64,000 nucleotides of DNA from contig NZ_FNJC01000002.1 in the NCBI RefSeq assembly GCF_900104305.1, positions 806,001 through 870,000 on the forward strand, read 5' to 3'. Below, one piece after another: positions 43,777 to 52,317 of the stretch. Position numbers and translations under genes: made by a program. Under the pieces are notes generated by a model that was given only the letters and a program-made list of their open reading frames with translations, was not told the DNA's origin and searched no databases. Source of the stretch: Filomicrobium insigne. GTDB lineage: Bacteria; Pseudomonadota; Alphaproteobacteria; Rhizobiales; Hyphomicrobiaceae. The stretch's first letter is position 1, and every line of letters starts with the position of its first letter.

Positions 43777-44505
43777 TCAGAACGGACTGACGTTGTCGAT
43801 CAGTTGCTGTCCCCAAGCCGGTTGCTGCACCTCGGTTAGACGACCGCGCCCTCCATAAGAAATCCGCGCCTCAGCGATCCTCTCGTATGATACGATGTTG
43901 TCAGCTCCGATATCACGCGGATGGACGATCCCCGTGACGCTCAGAACCCTAACTTCGAAGTTGACACGCACTTCCTGCGATCCGGCAATAATCAAATTAC
44001 CGTTCGGCAGCAGATCCGTAACGATGGCCGCAACTAATAGATCGATTCGCTCCGAGCGATCGATCTCTCCCTTGCCTTTATGTGTTGATTTCGCGCCAAT
44101 GGCCGTTCCGACCTCGCCTGACGCGGTTCCTGTGTAACCCGGGGTAGCAGCGCTATAGTCAAAGCCCGCGTTGAGGTCGTTCGTTGCATCGCGAGAACGC
44201 TCTGAATCGTTTTCTATCGTCGCTCGGTCTTTGATGGAGATCTTCACCGTGACGACGTCGCCGATGTTCATGGCGCGCTGATCGCGAAACATATCTGCGC
44301 TCTCGTCCTGCCAGAACGAATTGCCATGGTAGGATGTGCGGATGGGCTTTGCGCTGACGGGAATGTCGATGGCCGGCTGAATAACCCCTGCTCCAACTGG
44401 AGTAAGATGCGGCTCACGCCACATATCGCGCGGATTAACCGCGCATCCAGCACATTGCAGAGCGCAGAATAAGATTAGAATGCGCGCGCGTAGGGTGGTT
44501 ATCAC
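43777..44505 (-). CDS. flgH: flagellar L-ring lipoprotein FlgH
   Basis: FlgH forms the outer-membrane L ring. The 242-residue precursor has a lipoprotein signal with Cys21 in LQCAGC. Family blocks follow: SFWQDESADMFRDQRAMNIG, then DVVTVKISIKDRATIEND, NLIIAGSQEVRVNFEVRVLS, and the ending TGIVHPRDIGADN with AEARISYGGRG. It overlaps the motE gene upstream by 4 nt and lies 48 nt before fliL. Confidence 0.96.
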   Translation of the reverse strand: MITTLRARILILFCALQCAGCAVNPRDMWREPHLTPVGAGVIQPAIDIPVSAKPIRTSYHGNSFWQDESADMFRDQRAMNIGDVVTVKISIKDRATIENDSERSRDATNDLNAGFDYSAATPGYTGTASGEVGTAIGAKSTHKGKGEIDRSERIDLLVAAIVTDLLPNGNLIIAGSQEVRVNFEVRVLSVTGIVHPRDIGADNIVSYERIAEARISYGGRGRLTEVQQPAWGQQLIDNVSPF

Positions 44506-45104
44506 GACTCTCCGCCCTTGTTCCGCTTCGCAGCACGTCCGGCACCGGCAATGGTCGCAGTCATCCGCGCTGCCTTCTCCGCTTCCATTTCCGACAACAC
44601 GGCACCGGCAATTTTCGGAGGCAACTTCATCACAATGGCAGCTGCAGTCACTTCATTCATTTCAGCGAGCTGTAGCGCAGCCGCATCCGCGCGCATTTTG
44701 GTATAGATCTCGACAAGCCCATCATTGGCCATATCGAGAAACTTTTCACGCTTCTCGACCCAGTCCTTGAGTTCAGCACTTTTTTCCTCAATGGCCGCGA
44801 TACGCTTATCAAGCTCCTTCTCCATGTCGGAAATCGTCTTGGCCTGCCAGGCAAAGCGCGCATCCTGAGCCGCGTCCCCGATATTGGCGCAATACCGCTC
44901 GGCCATCGTCCGCCCGGTCACGGTATCAGCAGGTCGCGCGACCTGCTCCGCATCAGCCTGAGCCGGGAAAGCAGCCAATCCGGCAACAAGCAGCCCCAAA
45001 GCGACAAACTGAGACACTCGGGTGCCACTCATCATTGCAGTTGCATGGGATCCATCCACTGCAACGGCCGCCAGCGAAAATTTATTGAACGATAAGTTCA
45101 GCAT
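44502..45104 (-). CDS. motE: periplasmic motility protein MotE
   Basis: MotE is a rhizobial periplasmic chaperone for MotC. The protein (200 residues from 45104, 177 from the ATG at 45035) has a signal-like hydrophobic stretch (VSQFVALGLLVAGLAAFPAQ). A coiled coil follows (KTISDMEKELDKRIAAIEEK), and then a C-terminal MgtE-N-like domain (AAIVMKLPPKIAGAVLSEME). The 45035 start would give a normal signal peptide, while 45104 overlaps the flgI end by 23 nt; I cannot settle this. Cys72-type residue in ERYCANIG may form the disulfide known for MotE. Confidence 0.82.
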   Translation of the reverse strand: MLNLSFNKFSLAAVAVDGSHATAMMSGTRVSQFVALGLLVAGLAAFPAQADAEQVARPADTVTGRTMAERYCANIGDAAQDARFAWQAKTISDMEKELDKRIAAIEEKSAELKDWVEKREKFLDMANDGLVEIYTKMRADAAALQLAEMNEVTAAAIVMKLPPKIAGAVLSEMEAEKAARMTATIAGAGRAAKRNKGGES

Positions 45105-46218
45105 GCAGCGCCCCCGCGGATTTCATAGCTTGAATAATGGCAATAATCCCTGGGGGCTTAAGCCCCATCCGGTTCAATCCGTTGACCAACGTGTGCAGAT
45201 CGCTGCCGTTTACGATCGAGAAATTGCCGGGCTCCTCAATGACATCCACTTCCGTGTCCGATTCAACAACGGTCCGGCCATCGGAGAACGGTAGCGGTTG
45301 GGAGATAACCGGCGTCTCCGTAACCCGGACGGTGATACTTCCGTGCGTCACAGCCACGGTAGAAATGCGCACCTCACTACCGATCACAATCGTACCGGTT
45401 CGCTCATCGATAACGACACGCGCAGGCGAGTCCGGCTGAACCCACAATTCACCAATCATGGCGGTGAACATCGCTAATGGGACATTCGGTGGGCGAAATA
45501 CACGCACCATGCGCAGATCTTCCGCGAGAGCCATACGTACTCCCATTTTTCCGAAGCGCTCGCTCCCAAATTCATTGATGGCCTCCGCTACGCGCACGGC
45601 CGTGGTGAAGTCGGGGTTTCTAAGCTCCAGGCGAAGCTCCTCCTGATCTACAAATCGTCCGGGCCCTTCGCGTTCTACGATCGCGCCGTTGGCGATGCGG
45701 CCAGTTGTCGGCACGCCCCTTGTAACCGACTCATTCTGCCCCCGAGAATCAAAGCCGGCGACAGCGAGCGAACCCTGCGCAACGGCATAGATCTGGTTGT
45801 CAGCACCATAAAGTGGCGTACGGATCAACGAACCACCGGCAAGCGACGTCGCATCGCCTAACGACGAAACCGTGACGTCGATGCGCGAACCATGTCCGGA
45901 GAAGGCGGGAAGATCCGCCGTAACAATGACAGCCGCAACGTTCTTCGTTCGGGCGTCACCGTTACGGATATTTACGCCCATACGCTCCATCATCGCAGCG
46001 ATGGATTGCTGCGTGAACGGCGAGTTGCGCAAGCTGTCACCCGATCCCATAAGACCGATGACCAATCCGTAGCCTACAAGTTGGTTCGACCGTACGCCCT
46101 GTATGGAAACGATATCCTTGACGCGAACCCCATGGCTCCCGCTATGCACAACAGCGCCATCAGCAATGGCGCTTGCAGTCATCAGGACGAACAATACGGC
46201 AGCCAACAGGCAACGCAT
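45082..46218 (-). CDS. flgI: flagellar P-ring protein FlgI
   Basis: FlgI makes the peptidoglycan-level P ring. The 378-residue precursor has a signal peptide (LLAAVLFVLMTASAIADGAV). Family blocks follow: VKDIVSIQGVRSNQLVGYGL, GSGDSLRNSPFTQQSIAAMM, NVAAVIVTADLPAFSGHGSR and the C-terminal NGLNRMGLKPPGIIAIIQAM. It overlaps flgA by one base and motE at its end. It needs FlgA to assemble. Confidence 0.97.
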   Translation of the reverse strand: MRCLLAAVLFVLMTASAIADGAVVHSGSHGVRVKDIVSIQGVRSNQLVGYGLVIGLMGSGDSLRNSPFTQQSIAAMMERMGVNIRNGDARTKNVAAVIVTADLPAFSGHGSRIDVTVSSLGDATSLAGGSLIRTPLYGADNQIYAVAQGSLAVAGFDSRGQNESVTRGVPTTGRIANGAIVEREGPGRFVDQEELRLELRNPDFTTAVRVAEAINEFGSERFGKMGVRMALAEDLRMVRVFRPPNVPLAMFTAMIGELWVQPDSPARVVIDERTGTIVIGSEVRISTVAVTHGSITVRVTETPVISQPLPFSDGRTVVESDTEVDVIEEPGNFSIVNGSDLHTLVNGLNRMGLKPPGIIAIIQAMKSAGALHAELIVQ

Positions 46219-46694
46219 TAGTTTGCTCCTAGCACAACGCTGCCGTCAGCGCGGATCTGCCCGCGAACGATCGACCCACTGTCGACATTTCTGAGCGCTA
46301 TGATGTCGCCGACGGCACCCGGCTCCAGGGCCTTGGCAAATCCAGAGATCGTCAGAGATCCGGATTGGAAGACGATGCTTGCAGTCTGTCCACGCTGAAT
46401 GAGCTCAGGCTCACGCAATGAACTCTTAACGATAGGACGCCCCGGCAATAGGGTGCGACGCGCCACCATCCCGACCAACTGGTCGGCCGACTGCACGTAA
46501 GGAATAACGACGCCCTTCCGAAAACGGAATTTGCGCCGCTCAAGCGACGCATTTGTAATAACATCACCCGGGTAGAGGGTTTTGCGAGGTACGGGATAAA
46601 CTCCGTCATCGCCGCCGGCGGCCGAAGACGGCCCCACCGGAAGCGCGAGCATGAATGAAGCCAATAAAATGGCCGCAAGCAAAAACCTGCCCAT
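46218..46694 (-). CDS. flgA: P-ring chaperone FlgA
   Basis: FlgA is the periplasmic chaperone for P-ring assembly. This 158-residue protein has a signal peptide (LLAAILLASFMLALPVGPSSA) and then the SAF-type domain (TLYPGDVITNASLERRKFR, then LVGMVARRTLLPGRPI). The ending includes IALRNVDSGSIVRGQIRADG. It is shorter than enterobacterial FlgA, as usual in rhizobia. It lies 18 nt downstream of flgG. Confidence 0.92.
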   Translation of the reverse strand: MGRFLLAAILLASFMLALPVGPSSAAGGDDGVYPVPRKTLYPGDVITNASLERRKFRFRKGVVIPYVQSADQLVGMVARRTLLPGRPIVKSSLREPELIQRGQTASIVFQSGSLTISGFAKALEPGAVGDIIALRNVDSGSIVRGQIRADGSVVLGAN

Positions 46695-46712
46695 TGGCCA
46701 ACCCTTTCAAGT

Positions 46713-47501
46713 TCAGCGTATACCCTTGGCCACCGTCGCCAACATTTCGTCAGCAGCCTGAATCACCTTGGAATTCATTTCATAAGAACGCTGCGCGGAA
46801 ATAAGCTCCGTAATCTCTTTCACCGGATCGACGTTGGAGCTTTCCAAGTAGCCCTGCCGCACAGTGGCGAACCCGTCATCCCCTGGCATCCCGACCACCG
46901 GCGCGCCAGACGCCGGAGTCTCGCGATACAGGTTGCCGCCCAGCGGTTCCAACCCGACTTCGTTGACGAAGTTCGCAAGCGTCAGCTGTCCCAGCTCTTG
47001 CAGATCATCCTGGCCATCGATCTTCGCATACACTGTGCCGTCGGCGTTCACGATGATATCGCTGGTATTCTCCGGAACGGTCATCTCCGGCTGCACCAGG
47101 TAGCCGTCGATCGTCACGATCTGCCCGTCACCGTTTTTGTTGAAGGCGCCGGCGCGCGTATAGAGGATCTCGTTGTCCGGTCCGTTGATCTGGAACCAGC
47201 CATGTCCATTCAATGCAAGGTCGAGACGATTGTTCGTATGGGCCAGAGCGCCCTGCATATGCAGATTTCGGATCGCTGCGGTACGTACGCCAAGGCCAAC
47301 CTGCGCGCCCTCCGGCACAATATTTTCACCGCCACGCGCTGGAGCACCGGCAGCCCGCTCAGCCTGATAGAGAAGGTCGGTAAACTCGGCGCGGGCCCGC
47401 TTGAAGCCCGTAGTGTTGATATTGGCGATATTGTTGGCGATAACTTCGACATTGAGCTGCTGGGCCCCCATGCCGGTCGCTGCAATCGCAAGAGCTCTCA
47501 T
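46713..47501 (-). CDS. flgG: distal rod protein FlgG
   Basis: FlgG is the distal rod subunit. The 262-residue protein has the rod/hook N-terminus ([20 protein letters not shown], then [19 protein letters not shown]). [20 protein letters not shown] follows in the middle, and the C-terminal coil reads [20 protein letters not shown], then [18 protein letters not shown]. Length is standard (E. coli has 260). It lies 12 nt downstream of fliE. Confidence 0.97.
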   Translation of the reverse strand: MRALAIAATGMGAQQLNVEVIANNIANINTTGFKRARAEFTDLLYQAERAAGAPARGGENIVPEGAQVGLGVRTAAIRNLHMQGALAHTNNRLDLALNGHGWFQINGPDNEILYTRAGAFNKNGDGQIVTIDGYLVQPEMTVPENTSDIIVNADGTVYAKIDGQDDLQELGQLTLANFVNEVGLEPLGGNLYRETPASGAPVVGMPGDDGFATVRQGYLESSNVDPVKEITELISAQRSYEMNSKVIQAADEMLATVAKGIR

Positions 47502-47513
47502 AGGTGCGGTTCC

Positions 47514-47876
47514 TTAGATGGACATGCGGCTGATTTCGAGATAGGCGGACACGACCTTGTCACGGATCGCGATCCCGCCCTGCAATGTCTGCTCCGCAGC
47601 CATCACCGCCTCGACGACTTCTTGCACTGACGCTTCGCCCTTCACGCCCTTCAACGACGTCGCTTCGGCCGTCTTCAGAGTGTCAACCGCATCGGTCATG
47701 AGCTTATCGAGCACTGCCGTAAAATCCTGTTCGGCGCCCGTTGCGACAACAGCGCTCCCAGCCTTAGCCAGCACGCTCGCATTGACACCGGAAGTTCCTG
47801 AAGGACTCGCAATCGTCGCAGCTTCGCTGCCCGATACGGCAGATACAGGAGCTGTCGGCGTAATAGCTTCAAACAT
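47514..47876 (-). CDS. fliE: basal body protein FliE
   Basis: FliE joins the MS ring or export gate to the proximal rod. The 120-residue protein has a low-complexity N-terminus and the conserved C-terminal helices ([20 protein letters not shown], then [20 protein letters not shown] and [17 protein letters not shown]). It starts by overlapping the flgC stop by one base, so it is translationally coupled. Confidence 0.93.
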   Translation of the reverse strand: MFEAITPTAPVSAVSGSEAATIASPSGTSGVNASVLAKAGSAVVATGAEQDFTAVLDKLMTDAVDTLKTAEATSLKGVKGEASVQEVVEAVMAAEQTLQGGIAIRDKVVSAYLEISRMSI

Positions 47877-48292
47877 TAGTTGCTCCTCAACAGATCAAGC
47901 GTTGTGGCAATCATCGAATTGGCCTGCTTCATGACCTGGAGGTTGGCTTCATACGTGCGGTTGGCCTCCCGCAGATCCGCCATCTCAACCAGGACATTGA
48001 CGTTGGGATACTTCACGTAGCCGTTCTCGTCAGCAGCCGGATGGCCAGGCTCATGGACTAGGCGGTACGGCGCGTCATCGCGCGTTACCTTGTCGACCTG
48101 AACGACATCCACGCCCGCTGATCGGTCGAGATGGCTCGTAAAGTTGATCAACTTGCGCTGATAAGGGTCGGCCCCTGCCGTGTTCCCCGTTGACTGCGTG
48201 TTCGCCAAGTTCTGCGAAACAACGCGCAAACGCGACGACTGGGCCGTGAGGCCCGACGACGCGATCTTCAGAGTTGCGGCCAGTGCGTCCAC
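47876..48292 (-). CDS. flgC: proximal rod protein FlgC
   Basis: FlgC is a proximal rod subunit. The 138-residue protein opens [20 protein letters not shown], continues [19 protein letters not shown] and [19 protein letters not shown], and ends [20 protein letters not shown]. These are the standard family blocks and length. It starts 4 nt after the flgB stop. Confidence 0.97.
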   Translation of the reverse strand: MDALAATLKIASSGLTAQSSRLRVVSQNLANTQSTGNTAGADPYQRKLINFTSHLDRSAGVDVVQVDKVTRDDAPYRLVHEPGHPAADENGYVKYPNVNVLVEMADLREANRTYEANLQVMKQANSMIATTLDLLRSN

Positions 48293-48296
48293 GGAA

Positions 48297-48677
48297 TTAC
48301 CCTCTCGTCGTCGACAAAAGCATGCGATGGAATGACTTCATGACGGTGCTCGCGAGCCGGTGGTCACGAGAAGCTTCACCCGCCTTCAGCAGCTCCCCTT
48401 CCAGGCTGACACTGTTGCCGGAGTGAAGCACCATGCTGTCCGTCTTCTTGGTGCCCTCCGTATCGGCCACATTGCCCATGCCGATTTTGACATGGCCCTG
48501 CTGCGTCATCGTCTGCTCGAGATTCGCGCGATTTAGCACCGCCTCAAACGGAATCACGTCCTTCGACTTAAACCCCGGCGTGTTGGCGTTCGCGACATTA
48601 CCAGCAACAAGCGACTGCCTAAGTGAAAGCCATTCACTGCGCTGAGAGATAAGCTCGAATAGATGTACAGGCCCCAT
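48297..48677 (-). CDS. flgB: proximal rod protein FlgB
   Basis: FlgB is a proximal rod subunit and the first gene of the flgB-to-fliP operon. The 126-residue protein has LISQRSEWLSLRQSLVAGNV followed by ANANTPGFKSKDVIPFEAV, and ends TVMKSFHRMLLSTTRG. AAAGGAGG lies about 20 nt before the start, and AGGGACGAGG is nearer. The 229-nt gap upstream should carry the operon promoter; I could not pick out confident boxes. Confidence 0.95.
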   Translation of the reverse strand: MGPVHLFELISQRSEWLSLRQSLVAGNVANANTPGFKSKDVIPFEAVLNRANLEQTMTQQGHVKIGMGNVADTEGTKKTDSMVLHSGNSVSLEGELLKAGEASRDHRLASTVMKSFHRMLLSTTRG

Positions 48678-48840
48678 AGCCCCCTCGTCCCTATCAACCT
48701 CCTTTTCGTCTAACGGATCAAACTTGTCCGAGGCTTGATGGGAGCGTGCTTGAGAAACAAAAGAATATATAAATCAAGTCTATTCGATGCGCCTCAGGCA
48801 CACTTAGATTACATTTGCAGCGCCTGAAACGCAGAAGTTC

Positions 48841-48858
48841 AGCTCTTTAAGAAGAGCT
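48841..48858. repeat. inverted repeat in the flgB upstream region
   Basis: AGCTCTT and AAGAGCT pair around a 4-nt loop. The adjoining A-run lies on the wrong side for a minus-strand terminator of the upstream gene, so this may be an operator or a leader structure of the flgB operon. Confidence 0.35.
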
Positions 48859-48906
48859 CAAAAAAATAAATGCGGCATCAGGAAAAGAAAGGAAGCTCAA
48901 TAAATG

Positions 48907-49398
48907 CTAGTTGAATATGCTGCGATGCGCGACAGGCTGCAGCTTCGCAAAGGCCAAAGCTGATCGCAGCTTATCTTCGACCTCTTCGTAAATGCTACTT
49001 CCGGCTTTATCATACACATTCATGTAATCAATGCCGAGACCCGCCTTATCGGCCTCCAATATCATATGAAAATAAACCGAGACATCATGATTGTGAAACT
49101 CCATTCCGAGCTTCACAATGGGCGGAACTCCCCAATCCAAAACGACATCGGATGTTGAACCCAATCGAATCGTTCCGCGCCGAAAAAACAGCTCTGTCGA
49201 GGAATCGACGATGCTCTCTAAGTTACCCATATGGCCGTTGCGAATGTAGGCAATGAAATCCGAGACTTCGACGAGACGCAATTCGCTCGCGACCTCCGCA
49301 AGGCTTTCACCAAGAATACGCTCGTATTCGCATTTAATGGATATACTTTGCCGAAACATCATGAGCGCCCTTGCACAAACGTCGATGAAGCTGATCAA
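48907..49398 (-). CDS. uncharacterised protein coupled to flhB
   Basis: This 163-residue soluble-looking protein matches no family I recognise. It has LGESLAEVASELRLVEVSDF near residue 30, then a mixed alpha/beta middle (DWGVPPIVKLGMEFHNHDVS, then VYFHMILEADKAGLGIDYMN) and a helical end. There is no signal peptide or membrane helix. Its start overlaps the flhB stop (49395-49398), a sign of co-translation with the export-gate gene. It sits in the gap between flhB and the flgB operon, so an accessory export or assembly role is plausible but unproven. Confidence 0.6.
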   Translation of the reverse strand: MISFIDVCARALMMFRQSISIKCEYERILGESLAEVASELRLVEVSDFIAYIRNGHMGNLESIVDSSTELFFRRGTIRLGSTSDVVLDWGVPPIVKLGMEFHNHDVSVYFHMILEADKAGLGIDYMNVYDKAGSSIYEEVEDKLRSALAFAKLQPVAHRSIFN

Positions 49399-50498
49399 CG
49401 CTTCATCAGATGAAGCACGATTTCAGCCACCGCCTTATAGAACGCTGGCGGAATAAGCTGATCTACCTGGACACTATCGTACAGCGCCCTTGCCAGAGCC
49501 TTGTCTTCAACCACAGGTATTTCATTTAATTCTGCGACCTCGCGAATTTTCAGCGCAACAAGATCTGCGCCTTTCGCCACCACAAGAGGCGCAGGCCCCT
49601 CTTCGCGCACATAGCGCAAAGCAACCGCGTAGTGAGTCGGGTTGGCAATGACGAGCGTCGCCTTCGGAACCGCAGCAATCATGCGACGGCGCGAGCGGTC
49701 ACGCGCAAGAGACCGCAAGCGCGACCGAACAATCGGATCACCTTCCGACTGTTTCATTTCGTCTTTAACTTCCTGACGGGTCATCTTCAGTTCAGTGTGC
49801 CAGAAATGGCGTGACCAGAACAAATCCGCGGCCGCCAGCACCGCCATGGCGAGCATCGCCCCACCAAAAAGCCAAAGTGACGCCGATAGTAAGACAGCAG
49901 GCAAACCGCGAGGGTCTGACAGCATCGTCTGCACGACCTGGCTCTGCATCGACAGCAGAAGAAGACTGCCTCCGATACTGATTCCCAAGAGCTTTAGTGT
50001 TGCTTTCAGGAACTCCACGCGGCCCTGCGGGCCAAAAATCCGTGTAAAGCCCTTCAAGATAGAGAGACGGGAGGGATCTGGCTTGATCCGCTTCGGAACA
50101 AGTCTTGGCACGCTCTGCACGCAGGATGCCGCTAGCCCGAAACTGACGAGTATCAAGGCTGCGGGAATAAGAAGCCCCGCCACATTAATCCCAATAAATT
50201 GAAACAATCGGGTTGCATCCGCCGCATTCTCAAGCCTCCACCCTCCGGGATCATCAATGAAGTTCTTGAGGCCGGCTGTCATGGACGCAGCGCCATCGTT
50301 CAGTACGAAGGCCGCCACAACGACCACACCAGTAAGAGAAGCAAGGGTGCCGAACTCTCTCGAGTTCGGAACATTTCCCTCGTCAAGAGCATCCCTGATT
50401 TTCTTCGGGGTCGGCTGCTCGGTTTTACTCTCTTTGTCTGGCTTTTCGACCAAATCAGAAACCCAGCTTAGATTCAGTTGGAGACAAGAGCGGCTCAC
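49395..50498 (-). CDS. flhB: flagellar export switch protein FlhB
   Basis: FlhB is the export-apparatus protein that switches substrate class after autocleavage. The protein (367 residues from a GTG at 50498) has TEQPTPKKIRDALDEGNVPN at the start of the conserved part, four membrane segments and the cytoplasmic domain with the NPTH cleavage site (TLVIANPTHYAVALRYV). EIPVVEDKALARALY follows. The start is uncertain: a TTG at 50453 would give a chain of typical length beginning near the conserved part. It ends overlapping the gene at 48907. Confidence 0.94.
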   Translation of the reverse strand: MSRSCLQLNLSWVSDLVEKPDKESKTEQPTPKKIRDALDEGNVPNSREFGTLASLTGVVVVAAFVLNDGAASMTAGLKNFIDDPGGWRLENAADATRLFQFIGINVAGLLIPAALILVSFGLAASCVQSVPRLVPKRIKPDPSRLSILKGFTRIFGPQGRVEFLKATLKLLGISIGGSLLLLSMQSQVVQTMLSDPRGLPAVLLSASLWLFGGAMLAMAVLAAADLFWSRHFWHTELKMTRQEVKDEMKQSEGDPIVRSRLRSLARDRSRRRMIAAVPKATLVIANPTHYAVALRYVREEGPAPLVVAKGADLVALKIREVAELNEIPVVEDKALARALYDSVQVDQLIPPAFYKAVAEIVLHLMKR

Positions 50499-50625
50499 AC
50501 TCGTGACGTGAGCATCAAGCGAACAACACCCTCGGCAACTAGCTCATACAGCGAGCTCGCTCGCACGAGAAAAATCCCGCCAAGAAAAACTGCGGGCCTC
50601 AAAGGCATAAAAATATCGCAACAAA

Positions 50626-51030
50626 TTACTTGGAGACGTCGACAGCGTCCCACCCAACAACTTCTGTCAAAGACACCCCAAAACGCGATTCTTTATCATC
50701 GATCAAGACCACTTCGCCACGCGCCACAACTCGGTCGTTGACCATTATATCGACCGCCTCACCGACCTTGCGATCGAGCGGAATGATAGAACCACGCCCC
50801 AGCTTGACCAAATTGGATATCGGCATTTTCGTAGAGCCGAGCACGATCCTCACCGATACCGGAATGCGCATAACGACATCGAGATTACGCCCGGCCGTCA
50901 AAGGGTTTTCCTGTGCCTTCGCCCCCGCCACGCCCTGAAACGAGCGCGCGATCTCTTCACCGGTTTCAACCAACTCGGTGGCAAATTCCTCGATCGTAGC
51001 TTCAGTCTCAGAAGCGGTCTCGTTGGTCAT
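50626..51030 (-). CDS. fliN: flagellar motor switch protein FliN
   Basis: FliN is the lower C-ring protein and binds FliM and export cargo complexes. The 134-residue protein has an acidic N-terminus and the SpoA domain (LDVVMRIPVSVRIVLGSTKM, then LGRGSIIPLDRKVGEAVDIM and ARGEVVLIDDKESRFGVSLT). It lies between motA and flhB, with about 90 nt on the motA side and 127 nt on the flhB side. Confidence 0.95.
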   Translation of the reverse strand: MTNETASETEATIEEFATELVETGEEIARSFQGVAGAKAQENPLTAGRNLDVVMRIPVSVRIVLGSTKMPISNLVKLGRGSIIPLDRKVGEAVDIMVNDRVVARGEVVLIDDKESRFGVSLTEVVGWDAVDVSK

Positions 51031-51118
51031 CTCATCCTCTCACTTTGGCCCGGCTGCGAAGGCCACGAATCGCGCAGCACCCGCGCCAACTCCATTAATC
51101 CAGTAACCTCGATGACGG

Positions 51119-51997
51119 CTAGGCCGCTTCCGCGGTAACCGTCACACCCGCCGCCATCGTCTCCTGCTCGACCTCATCGATCGTAGGACGATCGCTAGAC
51201 GAAATAGTTTTACGTCCATGTTCGATAGCCACCTGCGGAATGGCGCCATTCATAAACGCGAGCAAGGTCTGCTTGATAACAACATACAGTCGGAGTTTTT
51301 TATCACGCACGGTCTTCATCTGCGTCGCTATCGGAGAAACGATGGCATAAGAGAAGAAGATGCCGGCAAACGTACCAACGAGAGCCGCACCGATCAGGTG
51401 ACCGAGAACTTCCGTTGACTGGTCCAAGGCTCCCATCGCCTTGATGACCCCCAACACGGCGGCGACGATTCCCAAGGCCGGCAACGCCTCCGACAGCGTA
51501 ACAAGAGAATAATACGCTTTAAGTTTGTCGGCCCGCAGCGTCTGAATTTCTTCGTCCATCAACGCTTCAATTTCATGCGTCCGCGCATTTCCCATAATGA
51601 TGAGGCGAAAATAATCGCAAATAAACGTCACGACTTCTGTATTAGCCAGGAGTTTGGGAAACGCTTGGAATATTCTCGACTCGCCAGGATTGTCGATATG
51701 TGCCTCGACTTCCGTGCGCGATTTGCTGCGCAGCTCGCGCATAAGCGAGAACAATACACTCAGAACGTCCAGATAATCGCGCTGCTTGGGTGATGCGTTG
51801 GCGAAGGCTTCCATGAGGCCCTTACCCGCATCTTTGATCGTTTTCATAGGGTTAGCGACGATGAACGTCCCCAACGCCGAACCGCAGATGATAACATATT
51901 CCCATGGCTGCCAGATGACCGCGACATGGCCTCCCATGGCCATGAAGCCACCTAGGATGCACCCTAGCGTAACGATCAAACCAATGACGATTGTCAA
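51119..51997 (-). CDS. motA: flagellar motor stator protein MotA
   Basis: MotA surrounds MotB in the proton-driven stator and pushes on FliG. The 292-residue protein has membrane segments at both ends ([60 protein letters not shown]). The large cytoplasmic loop has [19 protein letters not shown]. It starts the motA-fliN-flhB run and is divergent from the DUF1217-flgF-fliI genes, so promoters for both lie in 51998-52314. Confidence 0.96.
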   Translation of the reverse strand: MTIVIGLIVTLGCILGGFMAMGGHVAVIWQPWEYVIICGSALGTFIVANPMKTIKDAGKGLMEAFANASPKQRDYLDVLSVLFSLMRELRSKSRTEVEAHIDNPGESRIFQAFPKLLANTEVVTFICDYFRLIIMGNARTHEIEALMDEEIQTLRADKLKAYYSLVTLSEALPALGIVAAVLGVIKAMGALDQSTEVLGHLIGAALVGTFAGIFFSYAIVSPIATQMKTVRDKKLRLYVVIKQTLLAFMNGAIPQVAIEHGRKTISSSDRPTIDEVEQETMAAGVTVTAEAA

Positions 51998-52314
51998 CGA
52001 CAGTGTCCCCCTTATGCAGCGCGAGAACTATGAGTAAATGTCGTTGCTTGCGCGAAGCTTTTTGCCGGATTTCCACCTAACGCTGCAAAGTGATTCGTTA
52101 ATAAATTCCGAATGGACGGGTTTGAGACAAAGGTTTTACTGAAAATCAGTAAGCGTCCCATAATTCTTGCAGAGGGTAATTACCTTGCGGGGCAAGATTT
52201 CACTTCTTGGATCAACGCTCATCACGATCCGGTAGCCGCAACGGCATCAGGTCCAGGAAAGCGTGATCTGCCACCTCTAAGACTGATCGGCCTGGAAACG
52301 GGGTTAAGGATTTC
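51998..52314. other. divergent promoter region between motA and the DUF1217 gene
   Basis: No gene is supported here; a short plus-strand frame from 52112 overlaps the next start and looks random. AT-rich sequence near 52085-52115 (GTTAATAAATTCC) may hold a promoter. AAGGA just before 52315 is the ribosome binding site of the following gene. Confidence 0.4.
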
Positions 52315-52317
52315 GTG

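Noticed and set aside
48841-48858. inverted repeat as a terminator of the gene at 48907
   Set aside because: The A/T run lies on the wrong side for minus-strand termination.
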